In this document: piece after piece, positions 23,901-36,262 of the stretch | How the letters are laid out: every line of letters starts with the position of its first letter | Numbering within the stretch: the stretch's first letter is position 1 | DNA from: Hybos culiciformis | Lineage: Eukaryota > Arthropoda > Insecta > Diptera > Hybotidae | Reading direction: 5' to 3' | DNA: 64,000 bases | Assembly (NCBI GenBank): GCA_964007475.1 | Contig: OZ023273.1 | Location: forward strand, 136,373,308-136,437,307 | The notes under the pieces: model-generated | What the model saw: only the letters and a program-made list of their open reading frames with translations | Told to the model about the DNA's origin: nothing | Database searches by the model: none | Program-made: the position numbers and the translations under genes

Positions 23901-26900
23901 ATCAAAAATTAAAAAACAGACTAATGTTTTCATTAAGACAACCGTCGTCCATCTGCTCTCCACTAAAATGCTTATAACCTAATGAGGTTACTAACCAAAC
24001 AATTTTAATTCTTTGAGTGTCAATACATGGACAATCTCGTTAACTTTCATTATCGACTAAAAGATGAGGTTCTACGATGTCAGTTTGGCAATTACAGATT
24101 CTTATAAAATTTTAACATTTTTACACGATTTTATTTAAATCGATTGTTTTTCTTAAAAATAATGTAAATGAACCTGGAAAAAACTGTTTATAGCTCCCAA
24201 TTGTGTTGACGAGTCGGGTATGGCTTAGAATAGATTTTGGTTGAAATTTGTATAAGGTAAGTTGTCGAATAAAGGAAATTGAAAATTTTTCTTAGCCTAG
24301 AATTCAATTGAAGGATTCGACCTGTAGTCGAAAAATAGATAAATAGATTTCGTAATATACTGAAACTATATTAATTGAATGTGCATTTTAAAGGAAAAAT
24401 TTCACAAATAAACATTCTGAAGTTGATACTTATGTTTCGAAGTCAGAGACTAAAAAGTTTTAAATAAAAAAAATAAATAAAAATAAATTTCAAGTATAAT
24501 TTTCGAAATCAAGAAAATAATTTGTATGTTTCTTAACAAAGTAATTTTTTTGTATAAGATTGTAGAATATCCAGTGTTATTCGACGATTAGTCATAGACT
24601 TTTCCACAGCAGAATATTTTAACAAGAAATTTCAGTAATCTTACAATATTCTGCATTTAATACCTATATATTTTATTTTTATTTCTATAATGGTTTTCTG
24701 AAATATAGTGTTTGTATTTGTAATAAAATCAAAGAATAAATAATTTTTTAGGATCATACAATTTTTAAAGATTGGATTAAAGTTATTTTTAGTTCTAAAT
24801 TAAGAAAACAAGATTAAAGTGAAATAAGGTTTTTTTAAAAATTTATTATAATTTTCATCAATTTATTTTAATGTACATTTTTTTTAATTTTTCCATTTTC
24901 TTCAATATCAGTTTCATCATTTGTACTAATATCTTCTTCACTTAATTGTTCTTCTTCATCGGTCGCTTCACTTGTTGATTCATTTTCATCACTTAAAAAT
25001 GTTGATGTTAAATCTTTTACACTTCCTCCAGCCAAAAAATTATCGGTTCGTTTGTGCTCCATATCCAAATTATCCATTGATTTTGATTTATTGTCAATAA
25101 GATTTGTGCTTGAAAATTCTCGAAATACTTTTTTGAATTCATGTATATCATCTTTGGCATTAATATTTGAAATGTCATAATAAGTTGCTGATAAAAGTTC
25201 TATTGATTTAGAATGCATTTTCATTTGAATTAAAATAAAATCCAACAAAATTTGTTTCAAATCAATAATTTTATGTTTCTCAAATTCAACACAAATATCG
25301 TCGATACGTTTTTCAGCCTTATCTAATTCAACTTTAGATTTTAGAAGTTCTGAATTAGCAGCTGATGTGTTAACTGAAAATTTAGTTTTTATATCTAATA
25401 ATTGTTTTTGCCTTGACTGTTCCTTATCGCGATAAATCATAGCTGATCTAAGACTTTCACGAGCCGTTTTACATTTTTGTTCATTTTGCATTAATTCATT
25501 CAAAATTTTTATTTCAATACGATGTATTTCTATATCGATAAAATCACCCAATAATGTTAAAGATTTTGTGAAATTTTTCAATCCATACGACAGTGATTTA
25601 TTTATTTCTTCTTCCTTTGAATAATTTTGAATTGATATTGCCAATGTATCACCCTTGTCGCGTAATCTAGCCAATTTCCTGGCTAAGCCAGCAAAATTTT
25701 CACATAACTCTTGAAAATATCTTTCAGTCACATTAATTCTTTCAATAAATAATTTTGTTTTTTTATCTTTATTATCATTAGAAAATGATAAATTACGAAT
25801 TTTAAACATTCTTCAAATAATTTATTTATTTAGTATTTTCAAGCTAGAGATACTCTTTGACATTTACATTATTTTGAAAAATAGAAAAACAAAAAAAACA
25901 TAGAACGAAAACATTGACTGCACTGAACAAAAAAATTTATTTATTGTTTATAAAATAAAATGTCCAATAATGTTACTAAGATACCATTAACCTCGTTGTT
26001 AAGTTAGTAAATTTCCCAACAAATTGATAATAAAAAACAAGTTGGGGAAAATTTCTGTACAAAATAATATTTTTCAACAAATCTACTACATACAACTGTT
26101 TTTTATGTTATATATTTTCAGGTGCATATGAAACAACAACATTATGGATATAATAAATTTATAATATGTACAATTTACCTCTTAGTCACGTCATACCGTA
26201 CTTATTTTTTTCAGTCTTTAATTATCGAAAAAAAACCTGTAAATTTACGTGGAAAGCTTTTGTAATCAAACCTTGTACATTTTGGAAACTAAGATAATGT
26301 ACGAAAACGTAAGATAATGTAGTAGAGATTTTATTCAATTCCTATCACTTTGAAATTGGTTAATTTTAAAAAAAAATTCTGCAAATTCCTGCTAATCTGA
26401 CTCCTTTAAAATTTTCAAAAAAAACTCTTACGAGGTTTGCATCGCTGACTGACGATATAAATATTAAATAGGTTCGGGAAAATTAATTTTATTAATAAAT
26501 AATTTTAATACAATTATTCTACCGTTACTATTATCATTTAATTGCATAATATACCTGAGTTAAATTACCTATAAACATTTCTATACACCATAATATTTAT
26601 GCTCGTATTGATTTTTTAAACATTATTATTTGAATTTCAGTTAATAAATATATTTATAGGGCAATGACATTTTATGACCAGTCGGAATAAATAAAATAAC
26701 TATAATTAACCTCAATTCACCTCATATGGACGAGAAAAAATTCTCTTAACAACCAATTCCATAATTTATTAACCGAAATATGCTATTTTTATAATTGTAT
26801 AGAACTCTAGAAACAAAAATAATGATTAACATGTCAGAATAATGGACAACCAACTGATATAAATATGAGAAAAGCTTTATACAATATTAAAAAATATTAA

Positions 26901-28511
26901 AATTAAAACAAAAAAAAATTTTTCATTGATCTTCCAAAATTATTATATTCTTGATTTTATACTAATTAACGTATTTAAATAAAGCCGGGAAATGTTAATT
27001 ATTTATTATAATTCACTTCCAACAAATATTTATTACTATATCTTACCAAAACCTAATCCACAGCTGCCATTACAACTAACTTCAAATGAGAATGTTTCCT
27101 TTATACGATTTAAACAATGATCATCTTCTTTAGAATTACAACCATAACAGTTTATCACATCTGAAATTAAAAAAAATTAATGCGATTAATATATTGTTTT
27201 TGAATTCATATAATATTGCAATAACAAATCTAAATCATATCGTCGGTCGAGAATTTAAGTGCTACATTTGCAAAAACCACTTTTTTGGGAATCAGCAAAA
27301 CAAGTTAAAACCATTATATTTTCATTGTTTTATGGATTTTGTTCAGTATTTTTGTTTTTTTTGTTAAGACTCACTAAAATTATAGTAATTTAAAAAAAAA
27401 TTGAAATAACAGTATCTTTTCAATCTTTTTTTTTCAATTTAAAATTGAAAATTTTTCCATATATGTGCCACATACCATACATTATACGGATTATTTTTAT
27501 CAAAAATGTATGGTAAGTGGCATTAAGTTTTTGTTATGTATCATTTAAGAATTGAGCGCGTTTTCATACAAAATTAGCAAAAATTATGATTTATTATTTT
27601 TATGTTTTTTCTATAGAAGGGAATTTTTTTTTATATGTAAATGGCATTTAAAAAAATTTGTTGAAAAAAAACAAAATATAGGAATAGCATTTAGTGATTA
27701 AAAATACATGGCGGATTATTTTATGGCAGATAAGAACTGATAGATAAGCTTCAAAGTTGCGTATGCAGCAAGTCAGCTCTCTGTAACTTTTGATTGGAAT
27801 GAGATAGGACAGCCCCGACAACAGCAATCGAAAGATAATTTTTTTCTATATTGTTATGGCCAAAAATGCGTATGTAGCACTTAAATTCTCGACCGACGAT
27901 ATATTTACGAGTATAAAAGTGTGAATAAAAAGAACTAATTAAGTTGTGTTCAAAGAATCGAAATTATAGTTGATAAGTCTCTAAATAAATAATAATAATG
28001 ATTTCATTTAGTAATAATTATAAAGATCAGTAATACAACATTTTTTTTGTTTTATTTATGTACAAATTGGTATTAAATCTAACTATATACTTCGCACTTT
28101 AAAGTATGCTAAATTGTTTAGCATATGTACATTATTAGCTAGTGCATTTGAAGATGAACAATTGAATTGGCAACGCAACAAGGTAAAAAAGATACTCGCC
28201 CGAATAAGTTTCTACTAAATGTAGTAAAGTGAATTCAGTATTTAATCGAGTAGTTTAGTCACTTAGTAAACTACTCGACTAAAATGTTGTTGTTCAGACT
28301 ACTAAATTACTAAATTACTCGCCACTCGACTAAATTACTTGGTGAAATGCGAACAAAGCCTAAAACTTATTGAATAAAAATAAATGAATAAAAATAAATT
28401 GTTATCATTTTTATATTTATTTCACTTACCACTAAAATCTTCATTTTCAGATGCAACAAACCAATAAAATAGTGTTGTTTGAATTAGAAATATTAAATTA
28501 AAATTATTCAT
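20906..28511 (-). CDS. Six-repeat DUF753/Ly6-like secreted, probably GPI-anchored protein (copy 3, intact)
   Basis: Five exons, joined 28511-28430, 27160-27047, 23727-23389, 22157-21207 and 21108-20906. All introns are phase 1 with GT-AG borders, and the total is 1689 nt (562 aa). Exon 1 gives a signal peptide (LIFLIQTTLFYWFVAS). The mature part has six cysteine-rich repeats of the DUF753 type, related to the Ly6/uPAR fold: CxxC start, central RGC or RNC, and CxxCxxxxCN end, for example CKTCTENGCNSS and CEVCQTDGCND. A Thr/Ser-rich linker separates repeats 1 and 2 in exon 3. The C-terminus (IQLIWIIFSFVFYYY) is a hydrophobic run after a Gly/Pro-rich spacer, as in GPI-anchor signals. The domain family is known from Drosophila proteins without assigned function; a surface or extracellular role is inferred. 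A CIBAR1-like gene is nested in intron 2 and a MITE lies in intron 1. Copy 1 to the left is a dead duplicate. Confidence 0.88.
22916..23134. mobile_element. 219-bp fold-back MITE in intron 3 of copy 3
   Basis: Long terminal inverted repeats start CCATAGATTAAGAATACAGA on the left, with the complement ending CTATGG on the right. The arms run about 85 bp with mismatches. The flanks carry TATAA on both sides (22911-22915 and 23135-23139), a possible 5-bp TSD. No ORF. An eroded equivalent lies at 7491-7700. Confidence 0.8.
24868..25809 (-). CDS. Cibar: CIBAR1/FAM92-like BAR-domain protein, single exon
   Basis: A 313-aa uninterrupted frame. Residues about 20-230 match the FAM92/CIBAR BAR domain: ERYFQELCENFAGLARKLARLRDKGD (about 29-54; key residues RKLARLRDK) and a long coiled-coil-forming middle. 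The segment HKIIDLKQILLDFILIQMKMHSKSIELL follows at about 190-220, then DISNINAKDD. The C-terminus is acidic (DEEEQLSEEDI), as in the vertebrate proteins. Family members bind Chibby and act at the ciliary base and mitochondria, where they curve membranes (established for the family). The gene has no intron here, whereas vertebrate orthologues are multi-exon, and it lies wholly within intron 2 of the DUF753 copy 3 gene on the same strand. Start chosen at the first ATG. It could be a retrocopy or simply an intron-poor orthologue; the intact frame argues that it is functional. Confidence 0.88.
   Translation of the reverse strand: MFKIRNLSFSNDNKDKKTKLFIERINVTERYFQELCENFAGLARKLARLRDKGDTLAISIQNYSKEEEINKSLSYGLKNFTKSLTLLGDFIDIEIHRIEIKILNELMQNEQKCKTARESLRSAMIYRDKEQSRQKQLLDIKTKFSVNTSAANSELLKSKVELDKAEKRIDDICVEFEKHKIIDLKQILLDFILIQMKMHSKSIELLSATYYDISNINAKDDIHEFKKVFREFSSTNLIDNKSKSMDNLDMEHKRTDNFLAGGSVKDLTSTFLSDENESTSEATDEEEQLSEEDISTNDETDIEENGKIKKNVH
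27240..27899. mobile_element. 660-bp MITE with 28-bp TIRs, TA target duplication
   Basis: Perfect 28-bp inverted repeats start TCGTCGGTCGAGAATTTAAG at 27240-27267, with the complement at 27872-27899. TA is present on both sides (27238-27239 and 27900-27901), as for Tc1/mariner-type elements. No transposase ORF. An internal imperfect palindrome (CCATACAT...ATGTATGG) lies near 27470-27535. It sits in intron 1 of copy 3 and is absent from the short (about 190-bp) intron 1 of copy 1. Confidence 0.85.
28226..28300. repeat. Short hairpin repeat in intron 1 of copy 3
   Basis: CGAGTAGTTTA and its exact complement TAAACTACTCG are separated by about 8 bp, and further degenerate ACTACT/ACTCG copies follow to about 28340. 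It looks like a small satellite-like or MITE remnant. No function is apparent. Confidence 0.5.
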
Positions 28512-31500
28512 GTTTTTTTTTTTGTAAGACCTTTCAATTTTTAAATGCAACTAAAATTTAATAAATCACGTTTGATTTGAGTTTTAGGAACAAAATCTTA
28601 AAAAAAATTAATAAAATTATCAATGAAAATATAGAAGAGTATCTTATAAATAAATCCCGTTCTCAGCATTTCGATTTAAAATATTTCAATTTCTAAAGTT
28701 ACAATCAGGGACTGAACATATTTTTTAGGTTCCTTCAACATCATTATACCAATAACATTTTTAGATACTATGTACAAAGAGATTTTCATCGAAAATCAGA
28801 CTCTAGTCCGAATCCTCGGGCTTTAGCCATTTTTTAAGTTTCTCTAATCGGTACCTACTACCCATACTGATTTTTACTATATAGAATATATTTAAATTTT
28901 GTTTTAAAATTATTTAGACCCTTGACTGGTTGAGACCCTCGATCTCTCTAATGCAGTTTTTAAAATATGATTTCATATTCTGTAAATTTTTTTATCCCCT
29001 TCGGTGATTTAACTTTTTACATAAATAAAGAGAATATCTCTTTATCTCATTTAATTCTTTTTATATACGAGTTTGGGTTTTCGGTCACAATATTATGTTA
29101 TTGATTATTTCATATTATTACAATTATTACTAATAATTAAAATATTCGAAATAAAATTATTTTAAATATACCTAAGTTTAAAATGTAATTTTTCAAGGAC
29201 CCTATATCTTTAAAATTATTTTTTATTTGTAATTTACTTTATAATACGCTTAGTTTGATTTGAAAATAATAAAATAAACTATATATACATAATATGTAAA
29301 AAGGATAATTAATTCATATACTTAATTAAAAATCTCAAGGTTCAAAATTATAAAAGAAAATCGTTGAATATAAAATTTTTGTATTTCAATAACTAATTAA
29401 ATTGATTTATTGCGACAAACTAAATTTATTTTACATAAATATCAACGTATTTAAATGTTTAATATCTCTTTGAAAATTTTTTATTATGGATATATGACCT
29501 ATAGATATGATTTTCACGGAAAATTTGTGATAAAAACCCTTAACAGAAGGGGTTTTATGATATGGTTATTTTATTTATAAATAAGATAAGCTTTAAAAAC
29601 AAAATTCTTATCAAATTATTAAAAATTCATTATATTGACAAAAATATTGAATGATGATTTATAGGGAAAATATTAATTTGATTTGTTAAATGTTAAAATG
29701 AGATATGTTATGCTGTAGAAAAAATAACATTTAATTAGGTCGAATTGGGATAACTACTTTTAAAAATTTTAACGATTTCTTTCAACAGTAGATAGAATAC
29801 TTAAGTAGCATATTTTTGAATTATGAACGAAACTCTCGAATAATTTTTGATTGAGGGAAGTCTCCCAGGCTAATTCCATCGTGTATTACAGCATATTTAC
29901 ATGGTAATACACGGCTTTGAACTGGTATTAAAAGTTCAAACAAATCGTTTTTTAATTTCCTTTAATGGATTATAATAAGTAAGGTTTTGTGGAATGAAGT
30001 ACTGAAGTTAAAAAAGTTAGCTTTGATTAAAAAATTTCAAATAACACACAATCAAATGATTCGTGTATTACAGCATAAAAAAAGCCTTCGAATTTCTAAT
30101 ATTTTTTTCAAAACAAAATTTCTCTTCTGTCTTAAAACTTTTTATAAATGAGTTTTTGATTATATAACAAAAGACAGTTCTCCTACAATATGCCATAAAT
30201 ATGTTTTTGATGGGACAATTTTTCAATTAACAAATGATCAAAACAACGGATAAAGTTTCGTGTATTACAGCATATCAACTTTCGTGTATTACTTTTAATT
30301 GTAAATTTTTCAGCGTTCAACTGAAAACACAGAACTTCTAATTATCAGAACTAATTAAACAAAATATCAGCATGAAGCTATTGTTAAATTAAACTCTTTG
30401 AAAGGATTAAAGAAATAAAATTTTCGATATTAGAGTAAAAGATAATGTTGTTGAAAAAAAAGTATTAATTCACCACTTTATTAATTAAAAAATGTCAAAA
30501 TAGATAACGGTTAATATTATACCGTATGTTTTCGTTTTGTGTTGCTTAGAAGTTACGTCATATTTTTAGTACCAGTTAGAGGTTGCCAGTACATCAAATT
30601 TAAAAAGCTTAAAATTTGAAAATAATCGAAATTGTTAAAAAAAAAATTTAAGATTAATCAACTTTGATTACTTAAGATTCATAATTACTATTAAATGAAT
30701 CAAAATAGTGATTAAAAATTTTTAGCTTTTTTCGTTTTCTGTTATGGAATTAGCCCCCAGATCAATACTCTGAAGCAGAAAATAACTAAAATATTCGAAG
30801 TACATCGTGCAAGGAAACGTATTATTTTAATTTTTAGTACATAAAAACATGAATTTTAATTAGAATTTTTTTTTTTTATTGTTTAGCTTGCACGATTTTG
30901 TGATAATTACTAATTTAAATTTTTGTTGTATTGGTTTATGCAATTATTATTATCTTTTTAATTCACACGCAATGATTATTATTTTATACCGTATTTACAA
31001 TAATTATCTAAAATGTATTCATTTTTATTTCACCTAAAGATTTAAGTCAAAAAGGAAGGAGTATGTCGTTTCGTCGTTTCCGATATTATATCAATTAATC
31101 TTAATAAAAGTTTTCAAATATTGTAAGTTGTGGAAATTTAATGGAATAATTATGTTTGTTTCCTATAATTTTTTTCCTTCTTCTTGTAAATATGTATTTT
31201 ACAATTATGTCTCTAAAATTTCAAACTTTTAGAATCTTCAATTATTATAATCTAAAATTCATCATTTAATTTTAAAATTATTTATTTATTTTTAACTAGT
31301 CGATCCCGGAGCAAACGTTACTGTTTTAGCAGCCAAGTCTTTATTAAATATTATTTTTTTATTACAAAATTTTATTTTTTTCATGGAAAATTGCGATTTT
31401 TTGCAATTTTTCGCTATTATCGCTGATAATTTTTTTTTTCACATAATTCAATTGTTCATGGAAAATTGCGATTCAAAACATAAACGTATGTACAATTGTC

Positions 31501-34500
31501 CATACATACATTTCTTTTATATATATATATAATATGAATAAATTGATTTTATTGGATATCAATTATTAATTTAGCCTATAATTTTGTTTTTATTTTTTTC
31601 GAAATATATTTTGAAATACAAATGTTTTAATATCATCGTTCGTAATTTTTATTGCTGATTGATAACTAATAATAATAAAGTTATCAATTCAAGCAGATAA
31701 AAATAGTATTATCCTGATCCTTAAACTTTTTTATTTAAGGGTTTATTACATTTTTTTTTTAACAATTATTGATTATAGAACTAAGGTTTAATTTAATTTA
31801 AAATTTTTGAAGTCATACAATATTTTTTTTTTCTTGAAATTTCCTCTTTAATTCTTTTTTTAATGATGTCCAAATACCAACTAAATTAAATGTTTTGATT
31901 TTTTGTTTTGTCACAAAAAATATGTGGTACATTTACATTGTACTTACATATAAAGGTGTACGGTATGTTAACCTATATTATTGTGTATCTATACCTAATT
32001 GACAACAACTTATTTTCGAAATTATTTTTAATAATTTATATTTTAGAAAAATAACAACAATATGAATTTAATTATTAGAAGCAGGAACTAAGTTTGCGGT
32101 GTTGTTAATACTACTATATAACTACTTGTTTAGAATTATTGAAATTTGAATTTGATTATTTAAATCTTTTAAAAGAAGTTAAAGAAAAAAATTTATGTTT
32201 GTTTTGACAAAAAGCTTGACAAAATAAAAAAATTAAACCTAAAAGTGTACTACTAAGTACTTACTTACTTAGACGAAGTTTGTTATTGGGAATTAATTGA
32301 AAATAATTTAGGTTAAATATCTACACTCTTATTTATTAATTTAAATCTCTTTCATAGAAATATTATCTAACTGGCTGTTTTATGAAAGATTATACTTATT
32401 ATGAATATAAGTTTTTGATAAATATCTTTAAATAAGTTACTTGTTCAACTTTTCAGTCATTCAAAATGAACATTTTGTGATCAATTTTTATGCTGCTTAT
32501 AAATTAACTTTTAGAAGTACATATAATGTAAATATTGATAAAAAAAACTTCGTTCACTACGTAGCTACTTACTAACTACATCAATTAACCCACTTTAAAG
32601 TTTACTTTCTTAAAAATACTAAAGATTTCGTAAAAAAAATACAAAATATAATGCATAATAAATTTGAATTGATTTAACAAACAATAAATGGTCTAATTTT
32701 AAATGCAACAAGTATTTATATATTTAAAATTGACCACTTGAAAATTATATAAATGTATTGTCCTTATTTTTTTTTTTAATATTCTTAAAATCAATAAATC
32801 TCATAAATTTATTATTATGGGAATGTAAAATTTTTTATTTTTAGTAAAAATTTATAAAGTAAGTATGAAAATGTGTGACAAACGTTGAGATTTGAGTCGC
32901 AGTTTTAATTTTTTTGTAATTTTTTTTATAAATTATACATGCATATATATAGCTATTTTTGTGAAGGTTTATTTAAGAAAATAAAATGGAATAGAAAAGT
33001 TTTATATAACAAAAAAAAAACTGCATTAAACCGTACATTCAATTCTAATTTCCTAAATCTTTCTCTACTAAGTTTACCCTTTGTTTTGTTTCTTCCTAAA
33101 AATTTATTTTGTTCGGTTCATTGTCGCTGACGCTGGACATTTTAAGACCTTTCCTTCTGTTAGGTTAATAAATCTGTTGTTAAACCCACGATTTCATTTA
33201 AGCAATTATTTTTTTAATTTTCCTTAAATAAAAAATAAAAGTCATTTACATTATATATAAAGAATTTATATATTTTATACTTCCTCATTTTTCCAAAATC
33301 AAAATTTCATTTGAAATAAATATTTTTTTCACAAATATTTCACTTATAACTACACATTATAAGATAACATCAATTTTATACATTTTGATAAAAATTTTTT
33401 CCCTTAATATAATAATTTTCTAATTTTTTATTCAAAAATAATGACAGTAGGTATTTTTAGTTTAAAATAAAATAAAAATAACATAATGTTAAAACATAGT
33501 TAAAACAAAAAAAGTAAAATTGCATAATACAAAATTATTTTTAATTTTATGTACAATTGTATCTATTTCACAGGGTTTCTCATATTATTTAAAAAAAATA
33601 TAATTAGAAGAAAAATACACTTCATTAAAGTCGAGACGTTATCAAAACATAACTCGGTAAAATTCGGCCTCCCAATTTTATTTTTACGAGTAAGTAGATA
33701 CACATAGCGCGAAATTTTTTTGATGACAGTGAATAAGTAAATATTTTAATATTTAAACATTTTTTTATTCTACAATCAGGAAAGTTTTAATTTGAAAAAA
33801 AAAATATTGACTTTTCATGCATGTTTTAAAAAGCTCTATCAATATCCTTTTAATATAAATATAAAATTGGTTAAACTTAGATAAACTCAAGTCCAAAATA
33901 AAATTAAAAGAATGAGTCTCCTATTATTATCTATATTTCCAAAATCTAGAAAAATAGGAAAAATATCTTTCCCTAATCTCTGTTTTTGGTATGTTTATAA
34001 AATGTATGCATGATTATAAAATGTGTTAGTAGTTCACAAGAACTTTGCCTTTGTAAAACATTAAAAATCGTAAGAAAAAATTAGCACATTTTAAAGAAAA
34101 AGTTCACTAACTCAAAAGAGAATAGAATAGGCACTAATTATTTATTTTATTTTTGATGGTTATGTTTAAAAAACCTAACAAAGATACGAAATTAATAATA
34201 ATAGGTATTTTTTAAAATTAAAACTAAAACATAACTTGTTTAAAATAAAATAATAATACGAATAAAAAAAATAATAATAATCACATATTTTCTTAAACAT
34301 AAATACAGTTAACATTTAATACTAATTCAAAATATCATTAAAATTCTAGAGATAACTATTTATATAATCGATCATCAACATCAAAATGACAACATTATCG
34401 TCATCTTTAGTTTCTTTTATTTCAATAATTATCCCCATAATTAAGTTTTTTTGTTTGTCTTTCAATGAAAACCAAAACCTTCAAGATTAAAAATTGCAAT

Positions 34501-36262
34501 GAATCTATTGAATGTTATTGAAGATTTTCTTCTTTTGAAAATATCAAATCTATATTCAATTTCATCAAAAATTAATCTTTTTTAAAGAAGGTTGTACATT
34601 TTTTTAAAGATAATTTAAACAATGTAATTCAAGATTTTTCATTTCAACGTAAATAATATATATTAATCAAATTTGCCATAATTTTTCTATGTTGTGCAGA
34701 ATTTTTTTGTTATTTACATTTATGTAAGGCAAATTTAAAATTATTTTACATTTCATAATGAATATTGGTTTTGTATTTTTTTTTTAATTTTAATATTTAA
34801 TAGCAAGCCTCATTGAAATTAAAATTCTTTGTTAAATTTTGGGACATATATTGTTTTTAATTAATTTATCAGAATAGTAAACAACTTTAGAACAAAATGT
34901 TTTTAAATAACTTGAAAAGAAATTGAAATTGTGATTTTTGGTTTTCAAAAGTAAAAAAAAAAGAATAATATTTCAACGATTTATGCCTCTAATAAATGTT
35001 TATAATTTTATTTAAATAATTTACTTAAAAACTAATGACTTTGGAATTATTTCTTATCAAATTAATTTTAATTAATATTAGTCAATGAATGTAGATTAAT
35101 CTTATGCTATTAATTTGTTACAAATAAATAAATAACCACCATACAGTTGAAAATAATAAATAATTTTATTTACTTTTTAGTATTATTTACTTTAAGAAAT
35201 TGATTTAAGCAAAGACAATAATAAAGAAAGTTTCTTTTCCTAATTTTTTGATAGTGATTCTTGTTTGCTGACTGCATTAATTATTCTATTACCATTTTTC
35301 AAGACCCGACATGGGAATGATTGAATTAAATAGTCTTGAATTATTAGATAGACATTTGAGACTGAATTAAAAACATAAAATATTAATTAGCAAATCGCGA
35401 AATATTAAAAAAAAAATTATTTCATCATTTAAAAATTTAAAATAATTAATATATCTTTCATTATGATTATAAATAAATTAGATATGTTAACAGTATTTTT
35501 TCTTTAATCAGAAATTATGATTAACTTTTAAAAGTGAAATAAAATCAAAATTCAAATTCGGCTAACTGATTTTTGACTATTTTGTTTTCAAAAATATCTA
35601 TTAAACAACTATGAATGAAGGAATCATCTTTAAAAATTCCAAATCTCAAAATTTTATGTCAAGAAATTTTGCAAGGATCCATTTTCTTGAATAATAATAA
35701 TAATATGTACCAAATACAACAAAATAAATTTACAATACATAATTTTGAAATATGAAATTTTTAAGTTCAAAAATTTCATCCAAACTTAATACTGGAGCAT
35801 TCCAATCACTATTATTAGATTAAATTTATTTTTCTAATTTACATACTTTCAAGAAATTTGTACTTTTACTTAATTTTAACGATATTTTACTTTGAGTGGA
35901 ACTCTGGAAAAATATTAAAAAAAATTATAGTGTGAATATTAGATTCGCAGTTTTTTTGGTTAAAAAAACAACAAATACGTCTTAACATTGATATAAAAAT
36001 GATGTAACGAAAATAAAAAAAATTTAACTTCATATTTGTTCTTTTACAAAAATGGATATTTTCATTTAAAAAAATAATATCAATATTCCATTAATAAATT
36101 TCAGTCAAAATAGTGATTGAAGTTAAAGTTGAAGCAAATTCAATGGGATCATAATGATAGCATTAAATTTTGATTTTAACTTACAAAAAAAAGTAGTTAT
36201 TTCCATATAGTCAATTTAAATTTTTATAAATTTTTTGTATAAAAAATTTTAATTTTTGAGTT
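28512..36262. other. Gene desert, about 7.7 kb
   Basis: No frame with recognisable protein similarity or credible splice-linked exons was found on either strand. The sequence is very AT-rich with homopolymer runs. It holds the 5' flank shared with copy 1 (to about 29425), the probable TIR element at 29868-30755, and a repeated CATGGAAAATTGCGATT motif near 31381 and 31457. Promoters of copy 3 must lie at its left end. Confidence 0.6.
29868..30755. mobile_element. Probable 888-bp TIR element with repeated TGTATTACAGCATA motifs
   Basis: GGCTAATTCCAT at 29868-29879 is mirrored by ATGGAATTAGCC at 30744-30755, and CCCA occurs immediately outside both ends. CGTGTATTACAGCATA occurs near 29879, 30062 and 30256 in direct orientation, with shortened copies nearby (GTAATACACG near 29901; CGTGTATTAC near 30280). 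No ORF. Repeated subterminal motifs inside matched ends suggest a non-autonomous DNA element. The termini are short and the TSD is weak, so the borders are tentative. Confidence 0.55.

Larger units (their letters stand above)
20455..29425. repeat. Segmental duplication unit (copy 3 side), paralogous to about 1145-12778
   Basis: Exons, introns and flanks of copy 3 align with those of copy 1. The 3' flank matches: 20455-21000 corresponds to 1145-1690, at high identity. Intron 2 segments match: 26500-26870 corresponds to 8930-9300. The 5' flank also matches: 29300-29425 corresponds to 12668-12778. Unshared blocks are lineage-specific insertions or deletions: the 4386-bp and 1151-bp elements in copy 1, and the 660-bp MITE and the CIBAR1-like gene in copy 3. 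Confidence 0.85.

Noticed and set aside
32939..33130. 63-codon frame in the desert
   Set aside because: No motif, isolated, expected by chance in this amount of AT-rich DNA.
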